From: Gammaproteobacteria bacterium
Lineage (GTDB): Bacteria > Pseudomonadota > Gammaproteobacteria > Pseudomonadales > Porticoccaceae
Direction of reading: 5' to 3'
Assembly: GCA_003235325.1 (NCBI GenBank)
Contig: QJWQ01000132.1
Span: forward strand, 1-48,840
Length of the DNA stretch: 48,840 bases
Shown: positions 19,404-27,366 of the stretch, piece after piece
How positions within the stretch are numbered: the first letter of the stretch is position 1
How the letters are laid out: each line of letters begins with the position of its first letter
Translations under genes and position numbers: made by a program
Notes under the pieces: generated by a model
Told to the model about the DNA's origin: nothing
What the model saw: the letters and a program-made list of their open reading frames with translations, nothing else
Databases searched by the model: none

Positions 19404-19470
19404 TTGGATACAGGGAAATACTGATATCTGATTATCTGAGTGGCCTGAGATGACCAGCCACACACTATGT

Positions 19471-19547
19471 CCAGGGAATCAATGTATTCCGGAATGATGC
19501 TGCATTTTCGAGTACATATCGTTCCGAATATCATCAGGATTCCCTGG
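19471..19547. repeat. 77-base imperfect inverted repeat element
   Basis: The left arm begins CCAGGGAATC (19471) and the right arm ends GATTCCCTGG (to 19547). Similarity continues inward over about 30 bases per arm (TATTCCGGAATGATG against the complement of the CATATCGTTCCGAATA segment), with a 14-base centre. No coding sequence lies inside. It could be a small non-autonomous mobile element or a long regulatory hairpin ahead of the GH13 gene. Confidence 0.6.
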
Positions 19548-19675
19548 GCCCGGGAATTTGACACCCTGGCGAGCCGATCTCCCTGACAACACTTGAACCG
19601 GAATTACTTGAACCGGGAAATAACTCCAGTAATATGATTCGAAAATAATTAGATCTTTACCTGGTAGGAAAATCT

Positions 19676-21433
19676 ATGAAAACAATAAAACTGATTACCA
19701 TCCTTGGCCTTGCCCTGTTGTTTGGCTGTTCCAACGCGAAGCCGGTCAATGCAGATGCAACTGAAGACAAGTCTCAGCTTGATCGGAAATGGTGGAAGGA
19801 AGATGTTATTTACCAGATTTATCCCCGATCCTTCAAGGATTCCAACGGTGACGGTATTGGCGACCTGCGCGGTATTATCCAGGAACTGGACTACATCAAG
19901 AGCCTCGGCATTGACATGGTCTGGCTGAACCCGATCTACAGTTCACCCAATTTCGACAACGGTTACGACATCAGCGACTATCGCAACATCATGACCGATT
20001 TTGGCACTATGGCAGACTTTGATGCCATGGTGAAAGGCATGCATGATCGCGGTATCAAGTTTGTCATGGACGTGGTGGTCAATCACTCCAGCGACGAGCA
20101 CGAGTGGTTCAAGCAGTCCAGAAGCTCAAGGGACAACCCGTACCGGGACTACTACCACTGGTGGCCGGCGGAAAAGGGCAAGCCCCCGCATCGGTTCAGT
20201 TTCTTTGATGAAAAGGCAGACGCCTGGGAATACGACGAGAAGACCAATGCCTACTACCTGCATTATTTCGGCGACAAGCAACCGGACCTGAACTGGGAAA
20301 ATCCCAAGGTGCGCCAGGAAATCTACGACATGATGAAATTCTGGGCGGAAAAAGGCGTAGATGGATTCCGTCTGGATGCATTCCAGTACGTGTCCAAGGA
20401 CATTACCTGGCCGACGTACGAAGAGGGCTATGAAAAAGACATCATGAAGGTAGTGGGATACTACGGCATGGGTCCCCATCTGCACCAATATCTGCAGGAA
20501 ATGCACGATCAGGTCTTCAGTAAATACAATGTTTTTTCCGTGTCTGAAGGCGTCGGCACCACCCTTGAGCACGCCCACTCCCTGGTGGATCCGGAGAGAA
20601 AAGAACTGAACATGGCCTACCACTTCGAGGGGGTGGACATTGCCAAGTACAAGGGCTGGGACTTTTTGTACTTTAAAAACAATTTCACCAAATGGGCCGA
20701 ATCCTTTGAACACAAGGGCTGGATTGCCATTTTTCTGGCCAATCACGATTCGGCCCGCATGGTCTCCCGCTTTGGCAACGACAGCCCGGCATTCAGGGCG
20801 CCTTCCAGCAAGATGCTCAACACCTTTCTGCTGAGCATGAAGGGCACGCCCTATACCTACTACGGTGACGAACTGGGCATGACCAGCATGCATTTTGACA
20901 GTATTGACCAGTTCCGGGATATTGCCGCCATCAATGCCTACAAATTTGCCAAGGCCTCGGGACGCGACATGGACGATTTCATGAAAGAACTCAACTTCAT
21001 GTCCCGGGACAAGGGCCGGACCCCCATGCAGTGGGACGATTCCAAAAATGCCAATTTCACCACAGGAACACCCTGGCTACCGGTCAATCCGAACCATGTC
21101 AAAATCAATGTCGAAGCTGAAAATGCCGACAAGGACAGCTGCCTGAATTACTTCCGCAAAATGGTGCAGTTGCGCAAGGACAACCTGATACTGGTGTATG
21201 GTGATTACGACCTACTACTGCCTGAGGACAAGCAGATTTTCGCTTATACGCGAACGCTGGGTGATGATCGCTGGCTGGTATTGCTGAACTTCTCCACCAC
21301 GGAAGCGGTGGCTGCCTTGCCGAACGAATTCAGCCCTGGCGACATAAAAATCAATAATTACGACACAGTTAGCGTTGATGGCTCTACGGTTACACTGAAG
21401 CCTTACCAGGCGGTAATCTTTGCATTGAAATAA
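19676..21433 (+). CDS. GH13 alpha-glucosidase lipoprotein (copy B)
   Basis: A 585-residue exported GH13 enzyme. The lipoprotein signal is MKTIKLITILGLALLFGC. Signatures: IYQIYPRSFKDSNGDGIGDL, MDVVVNHSSDEHEW, GVDGFRLDAF (nucleophile), FSVSEG (acid), FLANHDSAR (third acid). The start has a good Shine-Dalgarno (TAGGAAAATCTATG). It is nearly collinear with copy A at 10001-11770, including the same C-terminus YQAVIFALK, so one copy arose by duplication. It probably hydrolyses maltodextrins at the periplasmic face of a membrane. Two ACTTGAACCGG direct repeats lie upstream at 19591 and 19606. Confidence 0.94.
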   Translation: MKTIKLITILGLALLFGCSNAKPVNADATEDKSQLDRKWWKEDVIYQIYPRSFKDSNGDGIGDLRGIIQELDYIKSLGIDMVWLNPIYSSPNFDNGYDISDYRNIMTDFGTMADFDAMVKGMHDRGIKFVMDVVVNHSSDEHEWFKQSRSSRDNPYRDYYHWWPAEKGKPPHRFSFFDEKADAWEYDEKTNAYYLHYFGDKQPDLNWENPKVRQEIYDMMKFWAEKGVDGFRLDAFQYVSKDITWPTYEEGYEKDIMKVVGYYGMGPHLHQYLQEMHDQVFSKYNVFSVSEGVGTTLEHAHSLVDPERKELNMAYHFEGVDIAKYKGWDFLYFKNNFTKWAESFEHKGWIAIFLANHDSARMVSRFGNDSPAFRAPSSKMLNTFLLSMKGTPYTYYGDELGMTSMHFDSIDQFRDIAAINAYKFAKASGRDMDDFMKELNFMSRDKGRTPMQWDDSKNANFTTGTPWLPVNPNHVKINVEAENADKDSCLNYFRKMVQLRKDNLILVYGDYDLLLPEDKQIFAYTRTLGDDRWLVLLNFSTTEAVAALPNEFSPGDIKINNYDTVSVDGSTVTLKPYQAVIFALK

Positions 21434-21453
21434 ACTGCTTGAATCAGGCGATT

Positions 21454-21534
21454 CGTCATTGCGAACCCGCAGGGTGAAGCAAGCCAATAAACGGTTAATT
21501 GGATTGCTTCGTCGTAAACTCCTCGCAAAGACGT
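21454..21534. repeat. Dispersed palindromic repeat, copy 2
   Basis: CGTCATTGCGAACCCGCAGG at the left end and an inverted counterpart ending CTCGCAAAGACGT at the right, with GAAGCAAGCCAAT and ATTGGATTGCTTCG facing each other inside. This is the most complete palindrome of the family in this window. It fills most of the 255-base gap between two GH13 genes. Confidence 0.8.
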
Positions 21535-21688
21535 AATTGCTCCAGGGCAGCAGACAACAGTGTTCTGCGACGCTCCCGATAATGGAGCGTTAAGTATTTC
21601 CTTCCAGGGCAATCTCGTGAAGACTGATTTCAACAGGTTTGCTTAACAATAATACAAACGGCTTTCAAGCCGCTTCAGGGGTAAGACC

Positions 21689-23086
21689 ATGTTCCAGATT
21701 CCATTTTCAAAACATATCCATGTGGGCTTTATGCTATTAATGGCAGCCTTGCTGCCAGTCTCTGCCCAGGCAGATGATCCGGCTTACTACCAGCCAACAC
21801 CCTATGTGCAGCTCAAGCATCCTGAGTGGGCTGAAAATGCAATCATATATCAGATCAACACCCGCCAGTTCACCGAGGAAGGCACCTTCCGTGCAGCCGA
21901 GACCCAGCTGCCACGCCTCAGGGAACTCGGCATCGATATTGTCTGGTTGATGCCAGTCCACCCGATCGGTGAAAAGAACCGCAAGGGGGGTCTGGGCAGT
22001 CCCTATTCGATCAAGGATTATTTTGGCGTCAACCCGGAGTTCGGCACCTTCGACGACCTAAAACATTTTGTCGACACCGCCCATGATCTGGGCATGTATG
22101 TGATTCTCGACTGGGTGGCCAACCACACTTCCTGGGACAATCCGATGCACGAGGAGCACCCGGACTGGTACTACAAGGATTACAAGGGGGACAATACGCC
22201 GACCCCCTGGTACGACTGGGACGACGTGATCGATCTGAATTTCGACAATCCGGAACTGCGCCGGTACATGGCCAGTGCCATGAAATTCTGGGTGGAGAAG
22301 GCCGGCGTCGATGGCTACCGCTGCGACGCTGCCGGCATGGTCCCCCTGGATTTCTGGGATGGTGTTCGCGCCGAACTGGACAGCATCAAACCGGTATTCA
22401 TGCTCGCGGAATGGGAGGGACGGGACTTCCACGCCAAGGCCTTTGATGCCACCTATGCCTGGCAATGGTACGAACGCATGCACAAGATTGCCCAGGGGCA
22501 CGGCAATGTCTGGCTGCTGCGCACCTACTATGCCTGGAACACGGGTTATTACCCGTCAGATGCCTACCGCCTGCTCTATGTTGCCAATCACGACTCCAAC
22601 GCCTGGGAAGGCACCATGTTTGAGTCTTTTGGCGACGCCCTGGAGCCGACTATCGTCCTGTCGGTGATCAGTGAAGGCATGCCGATGATTTATAACGGTC
22701 AGGAAGCCGGCAATAACAAGCGCCTGAAGTTCTTTGACAAGGACCCCATCCAGTGGCAGGAACACTGGGTTGGCGATCTCTATCGCAAACTGTTTGACCT
22801 TAAAAAGCAGAACTCGGCCCTGCACACCGGAATCTCCGGCGGCAAGATGCTGCTCGTACCCAACACCAACGAAAGTCAGGTATTCAGCTTTATCCGCGCC
22901 AATGCTCAGGACAAAATCTTTGCGGTTTTCAATCTGGCTGATCACCCCCATACCGTGACTTTCAAGGAAAAGCTGTATCCCGGCACCTATACCGATTTCA
23001 CCACCGGTGAGAAAGTGAAAATAAAAGCAGGTCAGGAAATGAAACTGGAACCCTGGGAGTACCGGGTGTATCTGGGCAAGCCCTGA
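21689..23086 (+). CDS. GH13 alpha-amylase, secreted
   Basis: A 465-residue enzyme with a Sec signal peptide (MFQIPFSKHIHVGFMLLMAA, cleavage near AQA-DD). It belongs to GH13 but to a different subgroup from the other three: YQINTRQFTEEGTF, LGIDIVWLMPVHPIG, LDWVANHTSWDN, VDGYRCDAAG (nucleophile Asp), FMLAEWEG (acid Glu) and VANHDSNAWEG (third acid). It is short for the family, with a compact C-terminal beta domain ending EPWEYRVYLGKP. A likely role is endo-cleavage of maltodextrins to feed the alpha-glucosidases. It is followed by a strong terminator. Confidence 0.93.
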   Translation: MFQIPFSKHIHVGFMLLMAALLPVSAQADDPAYYQPTPYVQLKHPEWAENAIIYQINTRQFTEEGTFRAAETQLPRLRELGIDIVWLMPVHPIGEKNRKGGLGSPYSIKDYFGVNPEFGTFDDLKHFVDTAHDLGMYVILDWVANHTSWDNPMHEEHPDWYYKDYKGDNTPTPWYDWDDVIDLNFDNPELRRYMASAMKFWVEKAGVDGYRCDAAGMVPLDFWDGVRAELDSIKPVFMLAEWEGRDFHAKAFDATYAWQWYERMHKIAQGHGNVWLLRTYYAWNTGYYPSDAYRLLYVANHDSNAWEGTMFESFGDALEPTIVLSVISEGMPMIYNGQEAGNNKRLKFFDKDPIQWQEHWVGDLYRKLFDLKKQNSALHTGISGGKMLLVPNTNESQVFSFIRANAQDKIFAVFNLADHPHTVTFKEKLYPGTYTDFTTGEKVKIKAGQEMKLEPWEYRVYLGKP

Positions 23087-23150
23087 TGGGCATTGCCAGA
23101 TAGTCCGCGCTACAGCCAGATAGCTAACCTTGCCGTATCTACTGCAACAG

Positions 23151-23184
23151 CCTGCCGCCCCCGACAAAACGGGCGGCAGGTTTT
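23151..23184 (+). terminator. Terminator of the alpha-amylase gene
   Basis: Perfect 10-bp GC-rich stem CCTGCCGCCC / GGGCGGCAGG around a 10-base loop, followed by TTTT, 65 bases past the amylase stop. It marks the end of the glucan region. Confidence 0.9.
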
Positions 23185-23325
23185 CATCGGGCATTTGCCA
23201 GAAAGAATAACTTGGCTACTCGCAAGGTTTAGCGTTTTCCACGCCCCTCACCTTGATAATTTGCCGGTTATAGCCGGTTCGTTCGGTAACTGGGTCTACC
23301 AGGGTGAAGCCACTCACCTCATTGC

Positions 23326-23360
23326 CGTCATTGCGAACCCGCAGGGTGAAGCAATCCAAT
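23326..23360. repeat. Dispersed palindromic repeat, copy 3 (half unit)
   Basis: CGTCATTGCGAACCCGCAGG followed by GTGAAGCAATCCAAT is nearly identical to the left half of copy 2, but the right half is missing. The surrounding gap (23185-23505) holds no gene. Confidence 0.75.
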
Positions 23361-23505
23361 AGAACACTTTCAGGATCAAAACAACAAAGGCGTTAACCCA
23401 GACCACTGCGAACCGGTTCGGCTTCCGGGGGGGATCACAATACGACTTCAAGGCTGAAATACGGAGGATCCTATCCAGGGAATGGTCAGTAATCCGGCAA
23501 ATCTG

Positions 23506-23533
23506 TTGACCGGCGGATGCGCACTGCTATAAT
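23506..23533 (+). promoter_or_regulatory. Sigma-70 promoter of tRNA-Leu
   Basis: -35 TTGACC (23506-23511) and a consensus -10 TATAAT (23528-23533) with a 16-base spacer, ending 22 bases before the mature tRNA. Confidence 0.88.
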
Positions 23534-23555
23534 CGCCGGCCTGTACAAATCCGTT

Positions 23556-23642
23556 GCCAGAGTGGTGAAATTGGTAGACACAGGGGATTCAAAATCCCCC
23601 GCCCTTAAAAGCGTGCCGGTTCGAGTCCGGCCTCTGGTACCA
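23556..23642 (+). tRNA. tRNA-Leu (anticodon CAA)
   Basis: An 87-base class II tRNA. Acceptor GCCAGAG pairs with CTCTGGT, the discriminator is A and CCA is encoded. The anticodon arm is GGGGA-TTCAAAA-TCCCC with CAA at 23590-23592, reading UUG. A long variable arm (CGCCCTTAAAAGCG) and the T arm with GGTTCGAGTCC are present. Mobile-element debris follows directly, as is common after tRNA genes. Confidence 0.95.
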
Positions 23643-23768
23643 TAAATATCAATAGCTTATAACTAAAACAAAAATAAAGGACCTACCTGCTAACTTCCTA
23701 TGCCCCGCCAAAGACAGTGCTTTCACGTCCAGGGTATTCGGTCTCGGAGCGGCAGCCAAAAAGGAGAA

Positions 23769-24097
23769 TTACCTCAAAAGTTGCTGCACGAAATAATACA
23801 AACTGTTCCACCAGCGTGTCGCGTCGTTCCCGTTCCCGTCCACATGACAGATGTGCGGCACATCCATTTCTTTCAGATAGGCATGCATGCCTGACTGATG
23901 CGGAACAGGCCGTCCTTGTTACCACAGGAAGGCCAAAGCAGTTTCCCCTGAGCCGTTGCTGCGCTCGGGTCCGGGATCAATTCTGCCGGCAGATTGGTAT
24001 CGGGTGCCGAGGAAAAACCGCTACCCCAGGCAAATGTATTGAGATGTGTCAGCCCAAAATTCAAGGACTGTCCCCTTCCCATTAAAAGGCCCGCCAA
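23769..24097 (-). pseudogene. C-terminal remnant of a CE1-type (feruloyl esterase-like) esterase
   Basis: Two adjoining minus-strand frames rebuild the end of a secreted CE1/esterase-D-type esterase. The first reads GQSLNFGLTHLNTFAWGSGF, then PAELIPDP and LLWPSCGNKDGLFRISQ. After a frameshift near 23890 it continues as MHAYLKEMDVPHICHVDGNG, then a WWNSLYYFVQQLLR end. In intact relatives the last block usually carries GHDATHW with the catalytic His; here it reads GNDATRW. The N-terminal half, with the nucleophile Ser, is gone. The gene is dead and abuts an IS21 remnant. Confidence 0.7.
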
Positions 24098-24114
24098 AGA
24101 GCGATCCTCCCGGT

Positions 24115-24640
24115 TGGTGTAGGTACTCGGTAGTCACGCCTTTGATCAGGACGTAGTCCTCGTTCCAGTCAAACTGAAAGGCTTCGCCTGGGGCAAACGC
24201 CAGCGGTACGACGGTATCCCTGGCGGCGGCGCGCCTGGCATCCTGCTGCTCCTGGCGCCAGGCTCAGGCAAAGGCGGCCACCTTGTCATAGGAACCGGTA
24301 AAGCCCGGTTGCACCCGGTCGCTTTGTAGCTACTTGATGTTCTTGCGCTGCTTTCAATCTCTTCTGGACTCCCGAAAAAATCATTTGGTCAGGGTCAGTT
24401 CGAAATCATCCAGTTTGGAAGGGCTTTTACGCTGCGGGTAGCGGGGTTCCGCGACACCGGTTGCCAGAAAATTGCGGACCATATTACGGCACGATCTTAC
24501 GGCACAGTCCTGTTCGTCTTGTGATCTCCCGGATCGGCGTCCCCTCCCGGAAATGCCAGCATCGGATTACGCTTGATACCGCCACGTCTAACACACCTGC
24601 ATATTCCTGCAATGAGTCGAGGCAGGATGCGTTGTATATA
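24115..24640 (-). pseudogene. Degenerate IS21-family transposase gene (istA)
   Basis: The minus strand translates in pieces as an IstA transposase. The N-terminal HTH reads HFREGTPIREITRRTGLCRK (about 24500-24560). After a frameshift, NMVRNFLATGVAEPRYPQRK and SPSKLDDFELTLTK end in a stop. The last piece is GFTGSYDKVAAFA, an in-frame stop, then AWRQEQQDAR and LAFAPGEAFQFDWNEDYVLI, ending at VTTEY. That last segment is the start of the DDE domain; everything after it, and istB, is missing. At least three stops and one or two frameshifts show an old, inactive relic. Confidence 0.8.
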
Positions 24641-24771
24641 AGTCAAAATTAGATGCAAATCAGGGAGTGGAATGGATCAATTTTGGGTGCAATTAATCAC
24701 CCCTGTCACCCCCATTTGGATTGTCGGCCTAAATGGTGCAGAGACACCAGTCGCAATCTCGCCCTCGTTTG

Positions 24772-25764
24772 CTACAGAAATAGTGATTGCATAACCTGCC
24801 TGGCCAGGGCCTGCCCGCTGAGCCAGGCGCCTTCAACTCGGCCACCATTGAGCCAGTCACCACAGATCCCAAGCTTCAGATCTGGGTCCAGGACACAGCC
24901 ATGGGTCAATGCCGCCTCGGTATCGGCATAGCGCCAGCGATGGGCTGTCCAGGATCGGGGAAGCGGCCCACCCAGGTCTCCAAAGGCCTGCAGCAGGACA
25001 TCGGCTACTGTTTCGGGGCTGGCCTCGAGGTTGACCTGGCTCCAGTCGTGACGGGCATGCAACAACCAGGTTTCACTGTCCGGGCGGCCGGGCTTGCTGT
25101 TATCCCGGGCTATCCAGCGCAGGGGGCCCTCATTGACAAATGCGGCATCAAAAGGCAGGTCGACTGGCCCGGCAAAATGCAATATCAGAGCCCATGACGC
25201 CCGCATGCGCGCTGAAGTCGCCGTGGCAGTCAGCCCCGGTGACACGGGCTGCAACAGGAGTACAGCCTGGGGCGCCGGCAGTGCCAACAGGACCGCGTCG
25301 AAACGGTTGTCCAGCCAACCCTGTTCCTCTGTTTTCAGATACCAGCCTTCGTATTGCCGCTCGATTTGGACAATGGCGGCTCCAAACGAAATTTGCAGGG
25401 TATCGGCCAGGTAGCGGGCCGGCGCCGTCATACGGGGCACACCGACAAATCGATTCAGCGCCGGTTCGGGTTCCTGTTGCAGGGGATTCTGACCAAATAC
25501 TGTCAACCTGGGCGTCCAAACGCCAGCGACACCGGCGCGCTGCCAGCGGCGCACCTCGGTGACAAATGCCGGGTCACGGGCTGTGAAATACTGGGCGCCA
25601 TGATCGCATTGCCAGCCGTCACCCCGTCGGGTGCTCATACGACCCGATGGGCCGCGACTTTTGTCAAAAACCCGGACTAAAAAGCCAGCTCTCTGGAGAG
25701 ATTCGGCACAGGACAGGCCGGCAATACCGGCGCCGACTACGGCAATTTGTGGTGTCTTGATCAA
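24772..25764 (-). CDS. Renalase-like FAD-dependent oxidoreductase
   Basis: A 330-residue soluble flavoprotein. The N-terminal dinucleotide motif is IAVVGAGIAGLSCAESLQRA, followed by FDKSRGPSGRMSTRR and CDHGAQYFTARDP, a pattern shared with bacterial renalases, which re-oxidise misreduced dihydronicotinamides. The C-terminal FAD clamp is LGICGDWLNGGRVEGAWLSG. It has no operon partner; the next minus-strand gene begins about 1.4 kb downstream of its start. Assignment to renalase rather than the broader amine-oxidase family rests on motif resemblance only. Confidence 0.82.
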   Translation of the reverse strand: MIKTPQIAVVGAGIAGLSCAESLQRAGFLVRVFDKSRGPSGRMSTRRGDGWQCDHGAQYFTARDPAFVTEVRRWQRAGVAGVWTPRLTVFGQNPLQQEPEPALNRFVGVPRMTAPARYLADTLQISFGAAIVQIERQYEGWYLKTEEQGWLDNRFDAVLLALPAPQAVLLLQPVSPGLTATATSARMRASWALILHFAGPVDLPFDAAFVNEGPLRWIARDNSKPGRPDSETWLLHARHDWSQVNLEASPETVADVLLQAFGDLGGPLPRSWTAHRWRYADTEAALTHGCVLDPDLKLGICGDWLNGGRVEGAWLSGQALARQVMQSLFL

Positions 25765-25864
25765 GGTTCTCCCGTCGGCAAAGCATTCAGAGAAGGGATT
25801 CCGGGCCTTGAGTCCAAGGAGCCATTCGTGAATCTAATCAGTGTCAACAGGCCCGAATCCAGGC

Positions 25865-26137
25865 TCAGGAATACCGGGTTCGACAGATACTGTCCAGTTT
25901 TTCATTAAAACTCATTAGCGCGCGGCGGCTGGAATAGTCGACAGTAAACTTGTTGTGGAAAAAAACCGTCAGCCTAACCCTGTCGTCATGGATAAACAGC
26001 GTATAGCCATCAAAATCCGAGCTGACAAAGATACCGTCGAGCCGATGCTCTTCGCCTTCCCTGTAACCGTACTGGACCACTTTTTCATAGGCCAGCAGGG
26101 CCTTGCTCACATCAATTTTTGTATCCTGATTGATCAC
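25865..26137 (-). CDS. Small conserved protein, DUF3081-like
   Basis: A 90-residue cytoplasmic protein with no membrane segment or signal. It resembles the gammaproteobacterial DUF3081 family: KIDVSKALLAYEKVVQYGYR, then a beta-rich centre SDFDGYTLFIHDD and FHNKFTVDYSSRRALMSFNE. Function unknown. It stands alone between the renalase-like gene and hsp20, all on the same strand but with gaps of 100 and 255 bases. Confidence 0.75.
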   Translation of the reverse strand: MINQDTKIDVSKALLAYEKVVQYGYREGEEHRLDGIFVSSDFDGYTLFIHDDRVRLTVFFHNKFTVDYSSRRALMSFNEKLDSICRTRYS

Positions 26138-26301
26138 GGATCGTCCCGATTCATAACATCAAACGTCATATTGGCTATACGGGCCGGCCTGACCCGTGGT
26201 TTCAGGCAACTCCTGTGGCAACCAGGGACTATTGCGATAAAAAGTGGCGGGTCGATAAAAATTTCAGCGCCTCAACTGCCGTGGCAGTCGGTTTTGGCAA
26301 T

Positions 26302-26338
26302 AAAAAATCCCGAACCGCCCACAAAAGGCGGATCGGGA
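26302..26338 (-). terminator. Terminator of hsp20
   Basis: On the minus strand TCCCGA-T-CCGCC pairs with GGCGG-T-TCGGGA (one internal mismatch, 7-base loop) and is followed by six T residues. It lies 55 bases past the hsp20 stop. Confidence 0.9.
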
Positions 26339-26392
26339 TATTTAGCTGCTCGTATAAATTGGCGACATGTAGAGGCGCCAATCCCACCCTGT

Positions 26393-26860
26393 TTAGGCCG
26401 CCCGGCCCTCGTCGGATTTGTGTTCCAGCACTTTGTCGCCATCGCCGATGGCAATACTCCTGGGCTTCATGGCCTCCGGTATTTCCTTCTGCAAACTCAC
26501 CGTTAACAGACCGTTTTTCAACTCGGCGCCGGTGACTTCAACGTGATCAGCCAGGTTGAACTTGCGCTCGAAGGTACGGTTGGCAATGCCCTGGTAGAGA
26601 TACCGTCTCTCTTCATTTTTTTCGGCTTTTTTACCACGAATGCTCAGCACGCCTTTTTCAACCTGGATATCCAGTTCGTTGCGCTCGAATCCCGCCACCG
26701 CAACGGTGATGGCATACTGGTTTTCGTCGCGAACCTCGATATCGTAGGGTGGATAACCTGCTGCGGTCTGGTCACTGCGCAGCGCTGAATCCAGAAGAGA
26801 TGCCAGGCGGTCAAAACCGACACTGCTGCGATAAAGCGGGGTTAAATCAATAGTTGCCAT
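26393..26860 (-). CDS. ibpA: Small heat-shock protein Hsp20/IbpA
   Basis: A 155-residue holdase chaperone that binds unfolding proteins for later refolding by DnaK/ClpB. The alpha-crystallin domain spans about residues 37-130: PPYDIEVRDENQYAITVAVA, GVLSIRG, RTFERKFNLADHVEV and the groove strand ELKNGLLTVSLQKEIPE. The N-terminus TPLYRSSVGFDRLASLLD matches IbpA proteins; the C-terminus is charged, with a KPRSIAI motif in place of the usual IXI. It is monocistronic, with its own heat-shock promoter, thermometer and terminator. Confidence 0.95.
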   Translation of the reverse strand: MATIDLTPLYRSSVGFDRLASLLDSALRSDQTAAGYPPYDIEVRDENQYAITVAVAGFERNELDIQVEKGVLSIRGKKAEKNEERRYLYQGIANRTFERKFNLADHVEVTGAELKNGLLTVSLQKEIPEAMKPRSIAIGDGDKVLEHKSDEGRAA

Positions 26861-26864
26861 AAGA

Positions 26865-26885
26865 TATTCTCCTTTAGAAGCAATA
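26865..26885 (-). promoter_or_regulatory. ROSE-like RNA thermometer in the hsp20 leader
   Basis: In the mRNA, UAUUGCUUCU pairs with AGGAGAAUA, burying the Shine-Dalgarno AGGAG (26869-26873) just before the ATG. The UUGCU element with one unpaired G opposite the SD is the hallmark of ROSE thermometers in front of small heat-shock genes. An upstream hairpin (GGCGCCAA with TTGGTGGCC) adds to the usual multi-stem leader. The pairing was read by eye and not folded. Confidence 0.7.
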
Positions 26886-26942
26886 TAAAATTAATGACTT
26901 TACAGGCCACCAATCTTCAAGAGACTTGGCGCCTGTGTAACT

Positions 26943-26970
26943 ATGTAAGGGCGTGAATCCGATTTTCAAG
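26943..26970 (-). promoter_or_regulatory. Sigma-32 heat-shock promoter of hsp20
   Basis: -35 CTTGAAA is a full consensus match (26964-26970), and -10 CCCTTACAT (26943-26951) follows after 12 bases, close to CCCCATNT. It leaves a leader of about 75 bases containing the thermometer. The remainder of the gap to 27278 shows no gene. Confidence 0.75.
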
Positions 26971-27278
26971 GCACGACTTGGCAAATCCTTGGTGGCAGAT
27001 TTCTGGTGGCAGATACCTGTCCGGTACAAGCCGGCGGAAAAGGCCTTTAACAAGAACAGATCGTCGCCTCACTTACCTCTCCTGTTCAATGTCAGGCCAA
27101 AAAATATTTCGAGCGGGCTTTCTCGTTATCTTTAAAACCGATTCAATTTAACAGCTCAGGATATACGACGAAATAGGCATCAAGGTTTCGAGACGACAGC
27201 AAGCCATGGATTGAAACAGTTCAGGAACCTTTAACACGTTTATCGTTATTCAACAGCACTATTATCGCGTCAGCTATT

Positions 27279-27302
27279 AAAAAAAAAGGGGCCAAAGGCC
27301 CC
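27279..27302 (-). terminator. Terminator of the outer-membrane protein gene
   Basis: On the minus strand GGGGCC-TTT-GGCCCC is followed by nine T residues, 65 bases past the stop of the barrel-protein gene. Confidence 0.93.
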
Positions 27303-27366
27303 TTTCTATATTGATCAGTATTCCGGCGGTTTGCGCATTAACAGCATTGATGGTTGGATGTCAGCT

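Noticed and set aside
23698-23925. 75-codon minus-strand frame after tRNA-Leu
   Set aside because: It is a wrong frame across the esterase remnant; the correct frames give the esterase C-terminus.
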